Assembly: GCF_036669915.1 (NCBI RefSeq)
Contig: NC_089313.1
Location: 16,383,075 to 16,447,074 of the forward strand
Source of the DNA: Pocillopora verrucosa
Taxonomy: Eukaryota > Cnidaria > Anthozoa > Scleractinia > Pocilloporidae
DNA length: 64,000 bases
Direction of reading: 5' to 3'
This document shows positions 32,601 through 44,600 of the stretch, one piece after another. The notes under the pieces are model-generated. The model searched no databases and had not been told where the DNA came from. It saw only the letters and a program-made list of their open reading frames with translations. Numbering within the stretch: position 1 is the stretch's first letter; each line of letters opens with the position of its first letter. The position numbers and the translations under genes were made by a program.

Positions 32601-35600
32601 ATTGGAGCAATTCTTTTTTAATGGTTGCCGAAAGTTATCTGGGATTACATTTAGTTTGCCTTACATCGCCCTGTGATTGGTCCAAAAAACTCATGACATC
32701 ATATACACCAATCAGAAAAGATGTGGAAATAAATCAGGAGCCCATATAATGGGCTCCTGAATAAACTAATTACAACTTGACGAAAGAATATCAACTGATG
32801 ATTGGTGTCATTGAAAAGTTTCTGAGTGTAAAGCGCTTGGACGGTTTTGTACTCTGTATACAGAGAAAACATTAAGTTCGAAATTTTTGGCTGCCTGGAA
32901 GTGCTTGAGAATTGTAAATAAAGGCAGAACATTTTCGTATAAATATTTTTTGGATTTCGAAGAGAAATATGGAAAAATATCGGACTTCCGGACGTTTAGT
33001 TATTTTAAGACCGTGTCCGGCTGCCGGACGTTTAGTCACTTCATTTCAGAAACGTCGGCGACACTGACAGCTTGCGTTACAATTCTTATTTGCTGCTTTG
33101 CATGGACAACAACCTCATTCACTCTTTCGCGCGCAAGCTCCTCTCCGCGGGCAGGAAACTTCAACTGATCCTTGGTCCTGTTTAACAAGGATGGCAAACT
33201 TCAATCAAAAAAATTGATGTATAAATGAAAACGTGGTGGATCAACATTTTCACCTTCCTCGGAATGCTCGCAAGGATTTTCGTGTTCCTGAATAAGTAAT
33301 TCAGGGTATCGAAGTTGTGTATCAAACTCAGCAGGGAGTGGACCATGATTTGTTTACTGCTTATCGCCTTTGGGACGCTTCTCTCTGATTCGGGCTTCGT
33401 TATAGTAACCGAAGCACAACAAGCCAAGATCCTACTGCACTCAGTGAATAACAAAAGTTCGCCGAATGCATTTGAGCTGAACCTTGATGTTTTGAAAGAG
33501 ATATCACAGATGGAGCGACCGATCCGAGTTATCGCCGCCGTTGAAAATGCTCGAGTTGGAAAATCAACCTTCCTAAACGTATTCAGTTCTATTATCAGTC
33601 GAGAGGGAAAATCTAACGCAATTAAAGAGGTTTTTAAATCTGGTGCCTCGTTGGATCCTGTCACTCGTGGTGTGTGGGCGCACATAATACGACATCCCGA
33701 TAAAAATGGAAGCATACTTTTGCTTGATGTGGAAGGTACAGATCTAGGAAATGATAGTGTAACTGATCGCCTTAGTATGTTTACAGCCATGTTGTCTTCC
33801 GGACTGAATAGATTTGCGCTACAAGTCGTGAAAAACGGAGATATCGACTTCGTTTACCGCATAGTACGCTTGAGCGAGCTTGTCTTCGAAGGAAGAGATA
33901 TTCCAAATAATTTCCCCAAACTTCGAATCGTTTTACGGAAAAATCTAGACGTCCCCTTGAAGATTATATCCTTCAGAAAATCTTTCATCCTGACGGGCAG
34001 AGCATGGGAAAGGAGAAAACGATCAAGAAATACTTTACAAAAGATCGTATTTCAGTGAGTCACATCCCTTCGGTGGATAATCCCTCCGAATTATTCAGAG
34101 ACCTAAAGCAATTGCAAAAAGAGTTCTGCTTGGAATTTGTTCGAAAAGTTGGTGCAGAAGATGAAGGACAGCCCTGTAAAAAATACTTCTAAAGGCCTTC
34201 CGATTGACGGTGAAGCACTTCGTGTCCTCACTAAAAAGCTCGTTGAAGCAATGAATAGTGCTAATGTTTCTTGGAAAGATTTCGGAGATGTATATGCCGT
34301 CATAGAAAGGTATATTTGTACAAGAAGATACGAAAAGTATATCAAGTCTGTCTTACTGCAGCAGACCTCGAGAGAAATGGAAGACAATATGTTGAAAGCT
34401 TTACGTAAATTTGAACAGGAATGCAGTCTACTAAGCGAGATAGAAAAGGCGGAGGAAGCACTTACGAGTACGCTGAAAGAGAAAAGAAAGCGCGAGGAGG
34501 AAGAAAAAAAGAAGACAAGAAGAATGGAGAAGATTGGAAAAACAGAGAACAAGATATGAAGAAGTAATAAGGACAATAATGGAATAAAAAGGAGACTAGA
34601 GGAAGGAAAAAAAAGACGAGAAGAAAAAGAAAATTGGTGGGAATATGCTAAGAGCGCTGCTAAGTATTTAACCCCACTCCTCGCAGGTGCCTACTTTTTC
34701 AGCGACGAAGATCTGAAAGACAATGTAACAACTCTTTCCTGCTCCGAGTTCAACGATATCGGCCTGAGGGGGGTCTGCTGGAAATGGAATGAAAACGCTC
34801 AGAAGACCTTCGGACTGACTTGGGAGGACTGCGGAGTGATTGCTCAGGAAGTTAAAGTTCTATATCCTTGGGCTGTGACAGAAAGAACGGATGGCTATCT
34901 ACGAGTGCACTATGGCATTCTGCATGAAATGATCAACGTTGCCCACAGCAAAAGGCAGTCATCTCGTTTCTTTTAAGTTTTTATAGTTGTATCAGTCAAT
35001 CTGGAATCCCTAACCTAGACTTGTTTACTTGTTTCAGTTGTAGCGCATAGTCAAAACCAAGAGAATGGAAACATCTTATCATAATGGATGTAGGACGGAA
35101 GCCAGGACCCCCAAAAAGAGTTCCGTAGACTGATCGAGTGAGAAAAAATATGATAGTGGATTTTGATAGAAAAATGCTGGCTGATTAATGTCAAGTAGTT
35201 TGAAGTTGTTTTGTTGTATAGGTTTTATATCAAGGGACTGTATCTATACGCCACTCCTTTAAATCGTGGAAACGAGGCGCAGCCATTAAACCACTGATAT
35301 TGCCTACACTTATTATTGCCTACACGGAAATCTTCAATTAAAGTTACATCTTTACAACATGAATCTCAAACATGGTTGTGCAAATTGAGGTCACGTAACT
35401 GAGCGCCATTTATTCGGCCTTTGTAGCATAAATGGGTGAAAGGTGTTTATTCTGTTATTTTATATGAAAGGGCCATACAATCTACAGTTCTAACCAAATT
35501 TCAGGTTATTTAGCTCTGTATTACGCGACACCGTATTAAGCGGGTACCCTGTAACAAACGGTCGATTTCGACAGGTCCAGAATTTTTTTCCCTCAAATGC

Positions 35601-38600
35601 TGTAACTTTTGCCTCTATCATGGATAATGATCAGATGAAATAGCGTTTTTGACCTTTTTTTTTATGACTTACCTCTGTGGCACCTGTATTAAGCGATCAT
35701 ACCGCCATTCTTCGTTAATGACTGCTGAACACAGGTTCGACTGCACCATTTTCGTCCCATTTACGGTTGGATATTAAACGAGGCTCACTAAGGTAATCAC
35801 TGTTTACATCCATTCTTTATGCATTCATGCAGAACAGCTACTGATATATCGTAAGCTGTTTATGACAGGGCCAGCCATGCTAAACCAATGCAAAATATGG
35901 CCACGTGATTAGGCATGTGAACTCCGAAGAGGCCTCAATCGCTTTTGCGTAACAAACGAGTGAAATTGTACGTGTATCTGTGTTATCCTTCGAAATATCT
36001 AGTTTTTACCACATTCTAACTCAGTGAGTTGCGTACTGGGACGAAAAACACGATGTTATTGTTATTTTGTTCTTGTTCTTAATCATTTATCCGATTTATT
36101 GTAGGGATGATATTTTACGAATTCTCGCACCTCACTATAGTTCAGTAAGGTACATTTTAAGACTAGAAGACGCGAAATCATCACTGATTTTGACCTGTTG
36201 AGCATGAAAGTGGCTTATCTTGACGTTACTCGACAGAAAGCGAACCTTTCAAACATGGACGCCTTAAACGCCAACTATTTTAAAGTACTTCTGTAACTCT
36301 CTATCCTCATCACTTCCTTCTGAGTCACTGACACAGGTCAGAGCGCGGGGTTCTTGAAGGCTTCATCGTCTGCCATGCAGAAGTACCCTTCTGTGCAAGC
36401 AAGTCCTGTGTTGGCATGCTGGCATGCTGCTGCCGGTGCTTTTGTGATGAGCAGTGGCACGGGAAGCCCCCTGTCCCCCAGCTATCCATGACCCTCCCTA
36501 CATACTTCGCCCCTTCGGTTTCATAACGAAAGTGAAACCGCTTATACTGCATCTTTGATCAGGAATTAATGTGTTTTGCAACGTTTGCAAGGCTTGAAAC
36601 GCCCCGGAAAGAATGAAAACCAACGAAGGTAAAATGAAGCAGACTTTTCCATACTTAACAACAGTTAACGTGTAGGTCTTTAAATGGAGACCATAGAGAC
36701 CATAGAGATAAGGAAAATCTAGTATCATTTAGCATTAGTAAAATGCAAATTACTCTATGGCTTCCTGCTTGACCGAAAGTGATTTCATGAATTTTAAACA
36801 GGTGTTTCACCCACGTGGTCTCACCGAATAAATGATTTGGGGTAACGAATTTGTTAATTAAACTCCTTTCTTTGAATAGCAGGGAGTGAATCATGATTTG
36901 CCTTCTCCTTATCGCTTTTGGAACGCTTCTCTCTGATTCGGGCTTCGTTATAGTAACCGAAGCACAGCAAGCTAAGATCCTACTGCGCTCAGTGAATGAC
37001 AAAAGTTCGCCGAATGCATTTCTGCTGAACCCTGATGTTTTGAAAGAGATATCAGAGATGGAGCCACCGATCCGAGTTATCGCCGCCGTTGGAAATGCTC
37101 GAGTTGGGAAATCAACTTTCTTAAACTTAGTTGGCCATATTTTGGATGAAAAGAGAACATCTTCTGTAATTGAAGAAGTTTTTAAAACCGGCGCTTCAAT
37201 GAAGGCAGTCACTCGCGATGTATGGGCATACGTTATTCGCCAAAAAGAGGGAAGCATGCTGTTGCTTGACGTGGAAGGTACGGATTTAGGAGACGACACT
37301 GTCACTGATCGCCTAAGCATGTTTACAGCCATGATGTCTTCCAGATTGAATGTTTTTGCAGTAGACTTTGTGGGAAACGCTGACACTGATTTCCTTTATC
37401 GAATGGCACGCTTGAGCAACCTTGTGTTCAAAGATAAAAACATTTTAGATCATTTCCCAAAACTGCAAATCGTGTTGCGGACTAATCTCGGTAGTGATGG
37501 CGATTATAACTTCGAAGAAATTATCAGAGGTGAAACTTATAAAGGGAAGGAAGATAAAATGGAAACGATCTATAAATTTTTTCCGAAGGATTCCATCGCA
37601 GTCACCCGGATTCCGTATGTTCACAATGCCGCTCAACTATTCAGAGATCAAAATGTGTTAGAAAACAGCTCTGCTTGGAAAGCGTTCAAAACCGCGATCG
37701 AGAAAATTAAGGAAAGTCCAAAAAAAAAAACTTTTGAAGGAAGTTCTATCGACGGTGAAGCGCTTAGCGACCTCGCCGAGCGGCTGGTTCAAATAATGAA
37801 CAATAATTCATGGGAATATTTTGGAAACGTGTACGAAACCTGGGAAAGAGATATTTGTAGAAAGAGTTACAAAGAGCACATTGAGCCGGTTTTAAAGCGG
37901 AGAACCTCAATCAAAATACAAGACGAGATGATAGAGGCCTTAGACAAATTTAAACTTGTGTGTAACCTACAAGGAGAAATAGACCATGCGAAGGAAGAGC
38001 TCAAGCGTACAGCAAGGGATAAAAGAGAGTTTGAAGAACAGGAACACCAAAGGAAAGAAGAAAGAAGAATACAAGAAGAGAAGAGAAAAAGAGATGAAGA
38101 AAGTTGGTGGGAATATGGAAAGACCGCTAGTAGTTATTTAGGTACATTTATCGCAGGTGCATACATTTTCAGTGATAAAGATCTGAAAGACAACTTAACA
38201 ACCCTTTCCAGCTCCGAGTTCAACAATATCGGCCTGAGGGGGGTCTGCTGGGAATGGAATGAAAACGCTCAGAAGACCTTCGGACTGACTGGGGAGGACT
38301 GCGGAGTGATTGCTCAGGAAGTTAAAGTTCTGTATCCTTGGGCTGTGACAGCAGGAACGGATGGCTATCTACGAGTGCACTATGGCATTTTGTATGAAAT
38401 GATTAACGTTGCCCACAGCAACATGAACTTGTAGCGTTCATATTGAGTTTTCATTGTTGTATTAGTCAATCTAGAATCCATTATCTTGACTTTTTAACTT
38501 GTTTTCAGTTGTAGCACTTATTCAAAACCAAGAGAATTGAAACACCTAATCATGACGGATGTAGATCGGAGGCCAGGACCCCCCAAAAAAGGGTTTCGTA

Positions 38601-41600
38601 AAATGACCGAGTGAGGAAAGATTTGATGGTGGATTTTGATAGAAAAATGCAGGCTGATTAATGTTAAGTAGTTTGGAGTTGTATTGTTGTATAGGCTCTC
38701 TGTAAAGGGACTGTATCTATACGCCACTCCTTTAATTCATGGAAACGAGACACAGTCATTAAACCATTGATATTGCTTACACTTATCGCTTATTATAAAA
38801 ATCTTCAATTATAGTTACATATTTACAACATGAATTTCAAACGTGCCCAGGTTGTGTAAATCGAGGTCACGTGACCGAGCACCGACTAAAATAGCCTTTT
38901 AGTGCTGTCATGAGCACATTTATACGGCCTCTGTGGCATAAATGTGTATTTGTGTTCTGCTATTTTATATGAAAGGGTCGTACAATCTACAGTTCTGACC
39001 AAATTTTAGGTTATTTAGACCTGTATTACGCGGCACCGTATTAAACGGTCACCCTGGAATAAACGGTCGGTTATCAATTTTTTCCCTTCAACTGCTGTAA
39101 CTTTTTCTTCCATCATGGATAATTATCGCATAAAATAGCGTTTTTGTCCTTTTTTTTACATACCTCTGTGGAACCTGTATTAAACAGTCATACCGCCATT
39201 CCTCGCGGGTGACTGCTTAACACAGGTTCGACTGCACTATTTTCGTCCCATTTACGGTTGGACATGAAACAAGGCTCAGTCAGGTTAACAATGTTTACGG
39301 CCATTTCTTATGTTTCTAACATATCGTAAGCTCTTAATGACATAAGGCCAGCCATGCTCAGCCAATGCAAAATATGGCCACGTGAACAGGCACGTGACCT
39401 CTGAGGAGGCCTCGATCGCTTTTGCGTTATACGTGTACCTGTGTTATCCTTCGAAATTTTTTTTTTTAACAACATTCTAACTCAGTGAGATGTATACTAG
39501 GACTGAAAAATGCCTTATTATTATTATTATTGATATTTTTCTTCATTAAGTTACTTAATCACTTATCCGCTCTAAAATTCTTTTGAAATGAAGCTTTTCA
39601 CGATAAGCACCGGCAGCAGCATGCCTTGTCGAGCCGAAGACGAGCTAGTGGAAAACGTCCGCCTGTCAGCGAAACTGCTCCTGTAACAACACAGGACTTG
39701 CTTGCACAAAAGGGTGGTTCTGCATGACAGACGATGAAACATTTAAGAACCCCCACGCTCTGACCTGTGTCAGTGACTCAGAAGAAAGTAATGAGGATAG
39801 AGTATTGAAGAGAAACTTTACAATAGTTGGCTTTTAAGACGTCCATGTTTAAAATGTTCGCTTTTTGTCGAGTAACGTACGAGATAAGTTACTTTCATGC
39901 TCAACAGGTCAAAATTAGTGATGATATTGCGTCTTTTAGTCTTAATATGTATCTTAATGCGATAAAGTGAGGTGCGAGAATTCGTAAAATAACATCTCTA
40001 CAATGAAACTTTTGTGATGAGCGGTGACACGAGAACCCCCCTGGTTCCCCAACCATCCATGGCCCACTGGTGATTCAAGTTCCTTCATAGTTCGTCCCTT
40101 CGGATTCATAAGGAAAGTGAAACTGCTTAAACTGCATCTTTGACAAGGAATGTGTTTTGCAACGTTTGCAAGGCTTGAAACGCCCCGGAAAGAAAGAAAA
40201 ACTATCGAAGGTAAAATGAAGCAGACTTTTCCATACTTCAGAACAGTTAATTTCTGAGTCTTTAAAAGGAGACCATAGAGATTAGGAAAATGCAGTGTCA
40301 TACTTCATTGGTAAAATGCAAATTACCTTATGGCTTCCTCCTAGACCGGATGTGTATTTCATGAATTTTAAAGAGGTGTTTTTCCCTCGTAGTCTCACCG
40401 AATAAATAATTTAGGTTATCGAAATAGTGTATCAAACCCTTTCTTTGAACAGCAGTGAGTGGACCATGATTTGTTCACTGCTTATCGCCTTTGGAGCGCT
40501 TCTCTCTGACTCGAGCTTCGTTATAGTAGCCGAAGTACAACAAGCCAAGATCCTTCTGCACTCAGTGAATAACAAAAGTTCGCCGAATGCATTTGAGCTG
40601 AACCCTGATGTTTTGGAAGAGATATCACAGATGGAGCGACCGATCCGAGTTATCGCCGCTGTTGGAAATGCTCGAGTTGGAAAATCAACCTTCCTAAACG
40701 TATTCAGTTCTATTTTCAGTCTAGAGAGAAAGTCTAACGCAATTGAAGAGGTTTTTAAATCTGGTGCCTCGTTGAATCCTGTCACTCGTGGAGTGTGGGC
40801 GCACATAATACGACATCCCGATAAAAATGGAAGCATACTTTTGCTTGATGTGGAAGGTACAGATTTAGGAAATGATAGTGTAACTGATCGCCTTAGTATG
40901 TTTACAGCCATGTTGTCTTCCGGACTGAATATTTTTGCACTACATGTCGTGAAAAATGGAGACATCAACTTCCTTTATCGCATAGTACGCTTGAGCGAGC
41001 TTGTCTTCGAAGGTAAAGAAATTCCAAATAATTTCCCCAAACTTCGAATCGTGTTACGAACAAATCTGAACGTCCCCGATGATGACAGCCTTGAAGATTA
41101 TATCCGTCAAACAATCTTTCATCCTGACGGGCAGAGTATGGGAAAGGAGGAAATTATCAAGAAATACTTTCCAGAAGATCGTATTTCAGTGAGTCGTATC
41201 CCTTCGGTGGATAATTCCTCTGAATTATTCAGAGACATAAAGCGCTTGCAAGAAAGTTCTGCTTGGAAATCGTTCGAAAAGTTGGTGCAGAAGATGAAGG
41301 ACAGCCCTGTGAAACATTCATCAGGAGGCCCTCCAATTGACGGTGAAGCACTTCTTGTCCTCACCACAAAGCTTGTTGAAGCAATGAATAGTCCTAATGA
41401 TTCTTGGAAAGATTTCGGAGATGTATATGCCGCCATGGAAACATATATTTGTACAAGAAAATACGAAAAGTATATCAAGCCCGTCTTACTGCAGCAGACC
41501 TCGAGAGAAATGGAAGAAAATATGTTTAAAGCTTTACGTAAGTTTGAACAGGAATGCAATCTACAAAGCGAGATAACAAAGGCGGAAGAAGAACTTATGG

Positions 41601-44600
41601 GTACGCTGGAAGAGAAAAGAAAGCGCGAGGAAAACGAAAAAAGAAGACAGGAGGAAGAAAAAAGAAGACAGGAGGAAGAAAAAAGAAGACAGAAGGAAGA
41701 AAAAAGAAGAGAGGAGGAAGAAAACAAAAGACGAGAAGAAGTGAAGAGAAAACAAGAGGAAGAAAGCTGGTGGGAATATGCTAAGAGCGCTGCTAAGTAT
41801 TTTGCCCCATTCCTCGCGGGTGCATACTTTTTCAGCGACGAAGATCTGAAAGACAATGTAACAACGCTTTCCTGCTCCGATTTCAACGATATCGGCTTGA
41901 GGGGGGTCTGCTGGAAATGGAATGAAAACGCTCAGAAGACCTACGGACTGACTGGGGAGGACTGCGGAGTGATTGCTCAGGAAGTTAAAGTTCTGTATCC
42001 TTGGGCTGTGGCAGAAGGAACGGATGGCTATTTACGAGTGCACTATGGCATTTTGCATGAAATGATCAACGTTGCTCATAGCAACAGGAACTCGTCTTGT
42101 TTATTTTAAGTTTTCATCGTTGTATTAGTCATTGTAGATTCAATGATTTTGACTTTTTTACTTGTTTTCAGTTGTAGCACTTAGTCAAAACCAAGAGAAT
42201 TGAAACACGTAATCATAGGGCTCATAGAGAACTCCATCAACTCCATCAAGCGCAGAATACTGCTTCGATGAACGTTTTTGTTTCGCGTTTTATCGGCTGA
42301 GAACATGTAAATGCTGAATTTTTTCAAATCTGTCGCTTGGAGCCATTTAGAAAAATCTTTCACGTTATCACAAAATTATAAATGCCTGTAACCCCTGTAA
42401 CTGTTTGAAAATTAAACCAAATATTTTTGTTACTTCTGAAAGGAATGGTGGACATATTACGAATGAAAATCACCATCATTATATAAACCCCACAGTTTCA
42501 TTGATTACCTGCCCAAAACAGCAGAGTGCATCAGATTCAATCTTCACTTCAGCAGTCATCTTTAGTTCCTGTAGCGGTTCTTTCACGTCCACCTCTAAGC
42601 ACTTCTGTTTTGCAGGAATCCACATCTTTTTGTGCCCCTGGAGAGATAAAAAAAAGATTTTAAGGGATCATTTCATCTCCCTCAGACAAATTTATGAGGC
42701 CACCGTAATTAAGGTTCCCATAAGTCATGTTCCTGTCCAAGTTTGCTCGAAATTTGAAGCTTTTAATATATTAATACTGGTGGATTATCCGTAAGTTTTA
42801 CAAGTTATGGTAGTTATGGAAGTTTTTATGACCATGAGAATGTTGGAATGATGGGTGGGGGGGGGGGGGAAAGAACCGGGAGCAAGGAAAGAGGTGCCCC
42901 CCCCCCCTTATTTCCCCTCTCAACCACAAATAAAATACTTCTTTGTCAGCGGAACTCAGGTGAAGCCTTCATGTAAGATACCAGTGGAACACGAACGCTG
43001 TTTTTGGATGGGACACTTTACTCTTCACCTTAAAGGCCGTGGATTTTATTCCATTAATTGCCGCCACCCCTGGATTGACTAACCATTTCCTACACTCTGC
43101 TGTAAATTTTTACCTCTGCGAGTTTGACGACTGTTTCTCGTAATGATAATCGCATCTGACCACCGCCTGTACTTGATTCCCTGAGGGTGAGCTTTACAGA
43201 TGGCTCTAAAATGCTACGGCCTGTCTCGGGAAGGTCCCTAGAGGAGATAGATGAACATGTAACTTCTCCTCAGCAATTTTAATACATTATCCAGCAAACA
43301 GGTGACGAGAATAGACAACGATCTTAGTTTGAGGATATTCTGTTGAGAAAACACCAAATTCTCTTGACTAGTTTACAAAGAAATATGTGAAGGTCAGAAG
43401 TGAGAATTTCTAGTCAGATCTAGGACACTTTATTGATTAAAATTAGGTACATGATCTGAGGTCCAATTACCTGACTTCTACAACTTTTGCTCTGATTTTC
43501 TTAACATCTCCCTGGTTGTAAAGAAGGGGAAAAAAGCATCCTGTTACAAATTATTCTCTTTGAATTCCACCCATCCAGGAGCACAGTAAAAACGCTACGT
43601 TAGACCCTGAAATGGGAAGACGGTAACAAGTATACTATTCCGTCCCGGAGGTGAAGAGGAGTAAGATCTCCACCTTCACTTGCTTCAGTGCTCTCGTAAC
43701 ATTTTTAATTAAAAATTAGTTACTGCTATTGTGTTGTTCCTCGTTAGTCTTCGTCGTAAAATAGTTAGTGGTCGTGATTTCTTCGGGACATTTGGTAAAA
43801 ACTTAACTTTGTGGCTTTAGGTACTCGTGAAATTTAGTCGTGTTGTGCGACTTTTCCCTTACCTTTTCGAAAAGTGTTGTTTCAATTCTGATATCACCTT
43901 GAATGTCTGAGTAGTTGTGCATATCGGCTAAAGACACGGGAAACCATTTGTCCAGTCCCTTGGAACTTTGCGCCAATGTCTCGCGGTCAAATGTCACTCG
44001 ACCAATAAGATCATCGACCCTAGCGAAAAAAAGAAAAGCACTTTCGAAGTTACCAACTAAAACTGGGTAACATTTGTGATGATTCAAAATTGTGTGTGGC
44101 AGCAGATGAACCTTAGTTAACCTAACTGCCAATGAGAACTCAATACATTTTGACCGTTTGAAGCGCGGGAAAACGCAAGTGTCAAGACGCAGAGGGTAAC
44201 TGTTTGCTTTTGATTGGTTCAGAGGGCGGCACGAGCTTTCTAGACCAATCACAAAAAAAGAAACACCAATACAATTTTATATTTCTATCGACAGTCAAAT
44301 GAAAATTGCCGTTTGCGCGGAACGGTCTTTTGAAACATGGTTCATTACATAATGTCAGTTTTGTCGGTCGAAAAGCATTCGAACGAGAAAAGTGCAGCTA
44401 TTATTACCCAATGGTGTCCTCATCATAAACAAAAACAGACAAATTCGTAAAACCAACTGGAAGAAACATAGTATACTCTTCTCCCCAAAATGGCTCCAAA
44501 TCTCTCCAAACTGTGGCAGTTCTACAAAAGAGGAAAAAGTGTCACAACTTAGGTGATAAGTTATTTCACGAGAAAAAAAATTAATGCACAAGCCAAATGT

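Noticed and set aside
33182..33790. Minus-strand open frames opposite the GTPase G domains (also 36655-37386 and 40432-40968)
   Set aside because: They recur at the same place in all copies only because the sense sequence is conserved. No family motif is seen.
41119..41886. Long minus-strand open frame (255 codons) opposite GTPase copy 3
   Set aside because: It is the antisense of a conserved, motif-bearing plus-strand gene. Its Ser/Leu/Phe-rich product is just the complement of Glu/Lys/Arg codons in the coiled coil.
33345..42109. GTPase-S74 genes as viral or bacterial contamination, because S74 domains are common in phage
   Set aside because: The copies sit inside an intron of an animal gene, share eukaryotic-type GBP domains and signal-like starts, and are tandemly duplicated with host repeats between them.
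42509..43511. Exons at 42.5-43.5 kb as an unrelated insertion in RASAL1
   Set aside because: With the short exon 43471-43511 included, they read as one diverged C2 domain (IRAKVVEVRDLP through YKLLPMP) in unbroken phase.
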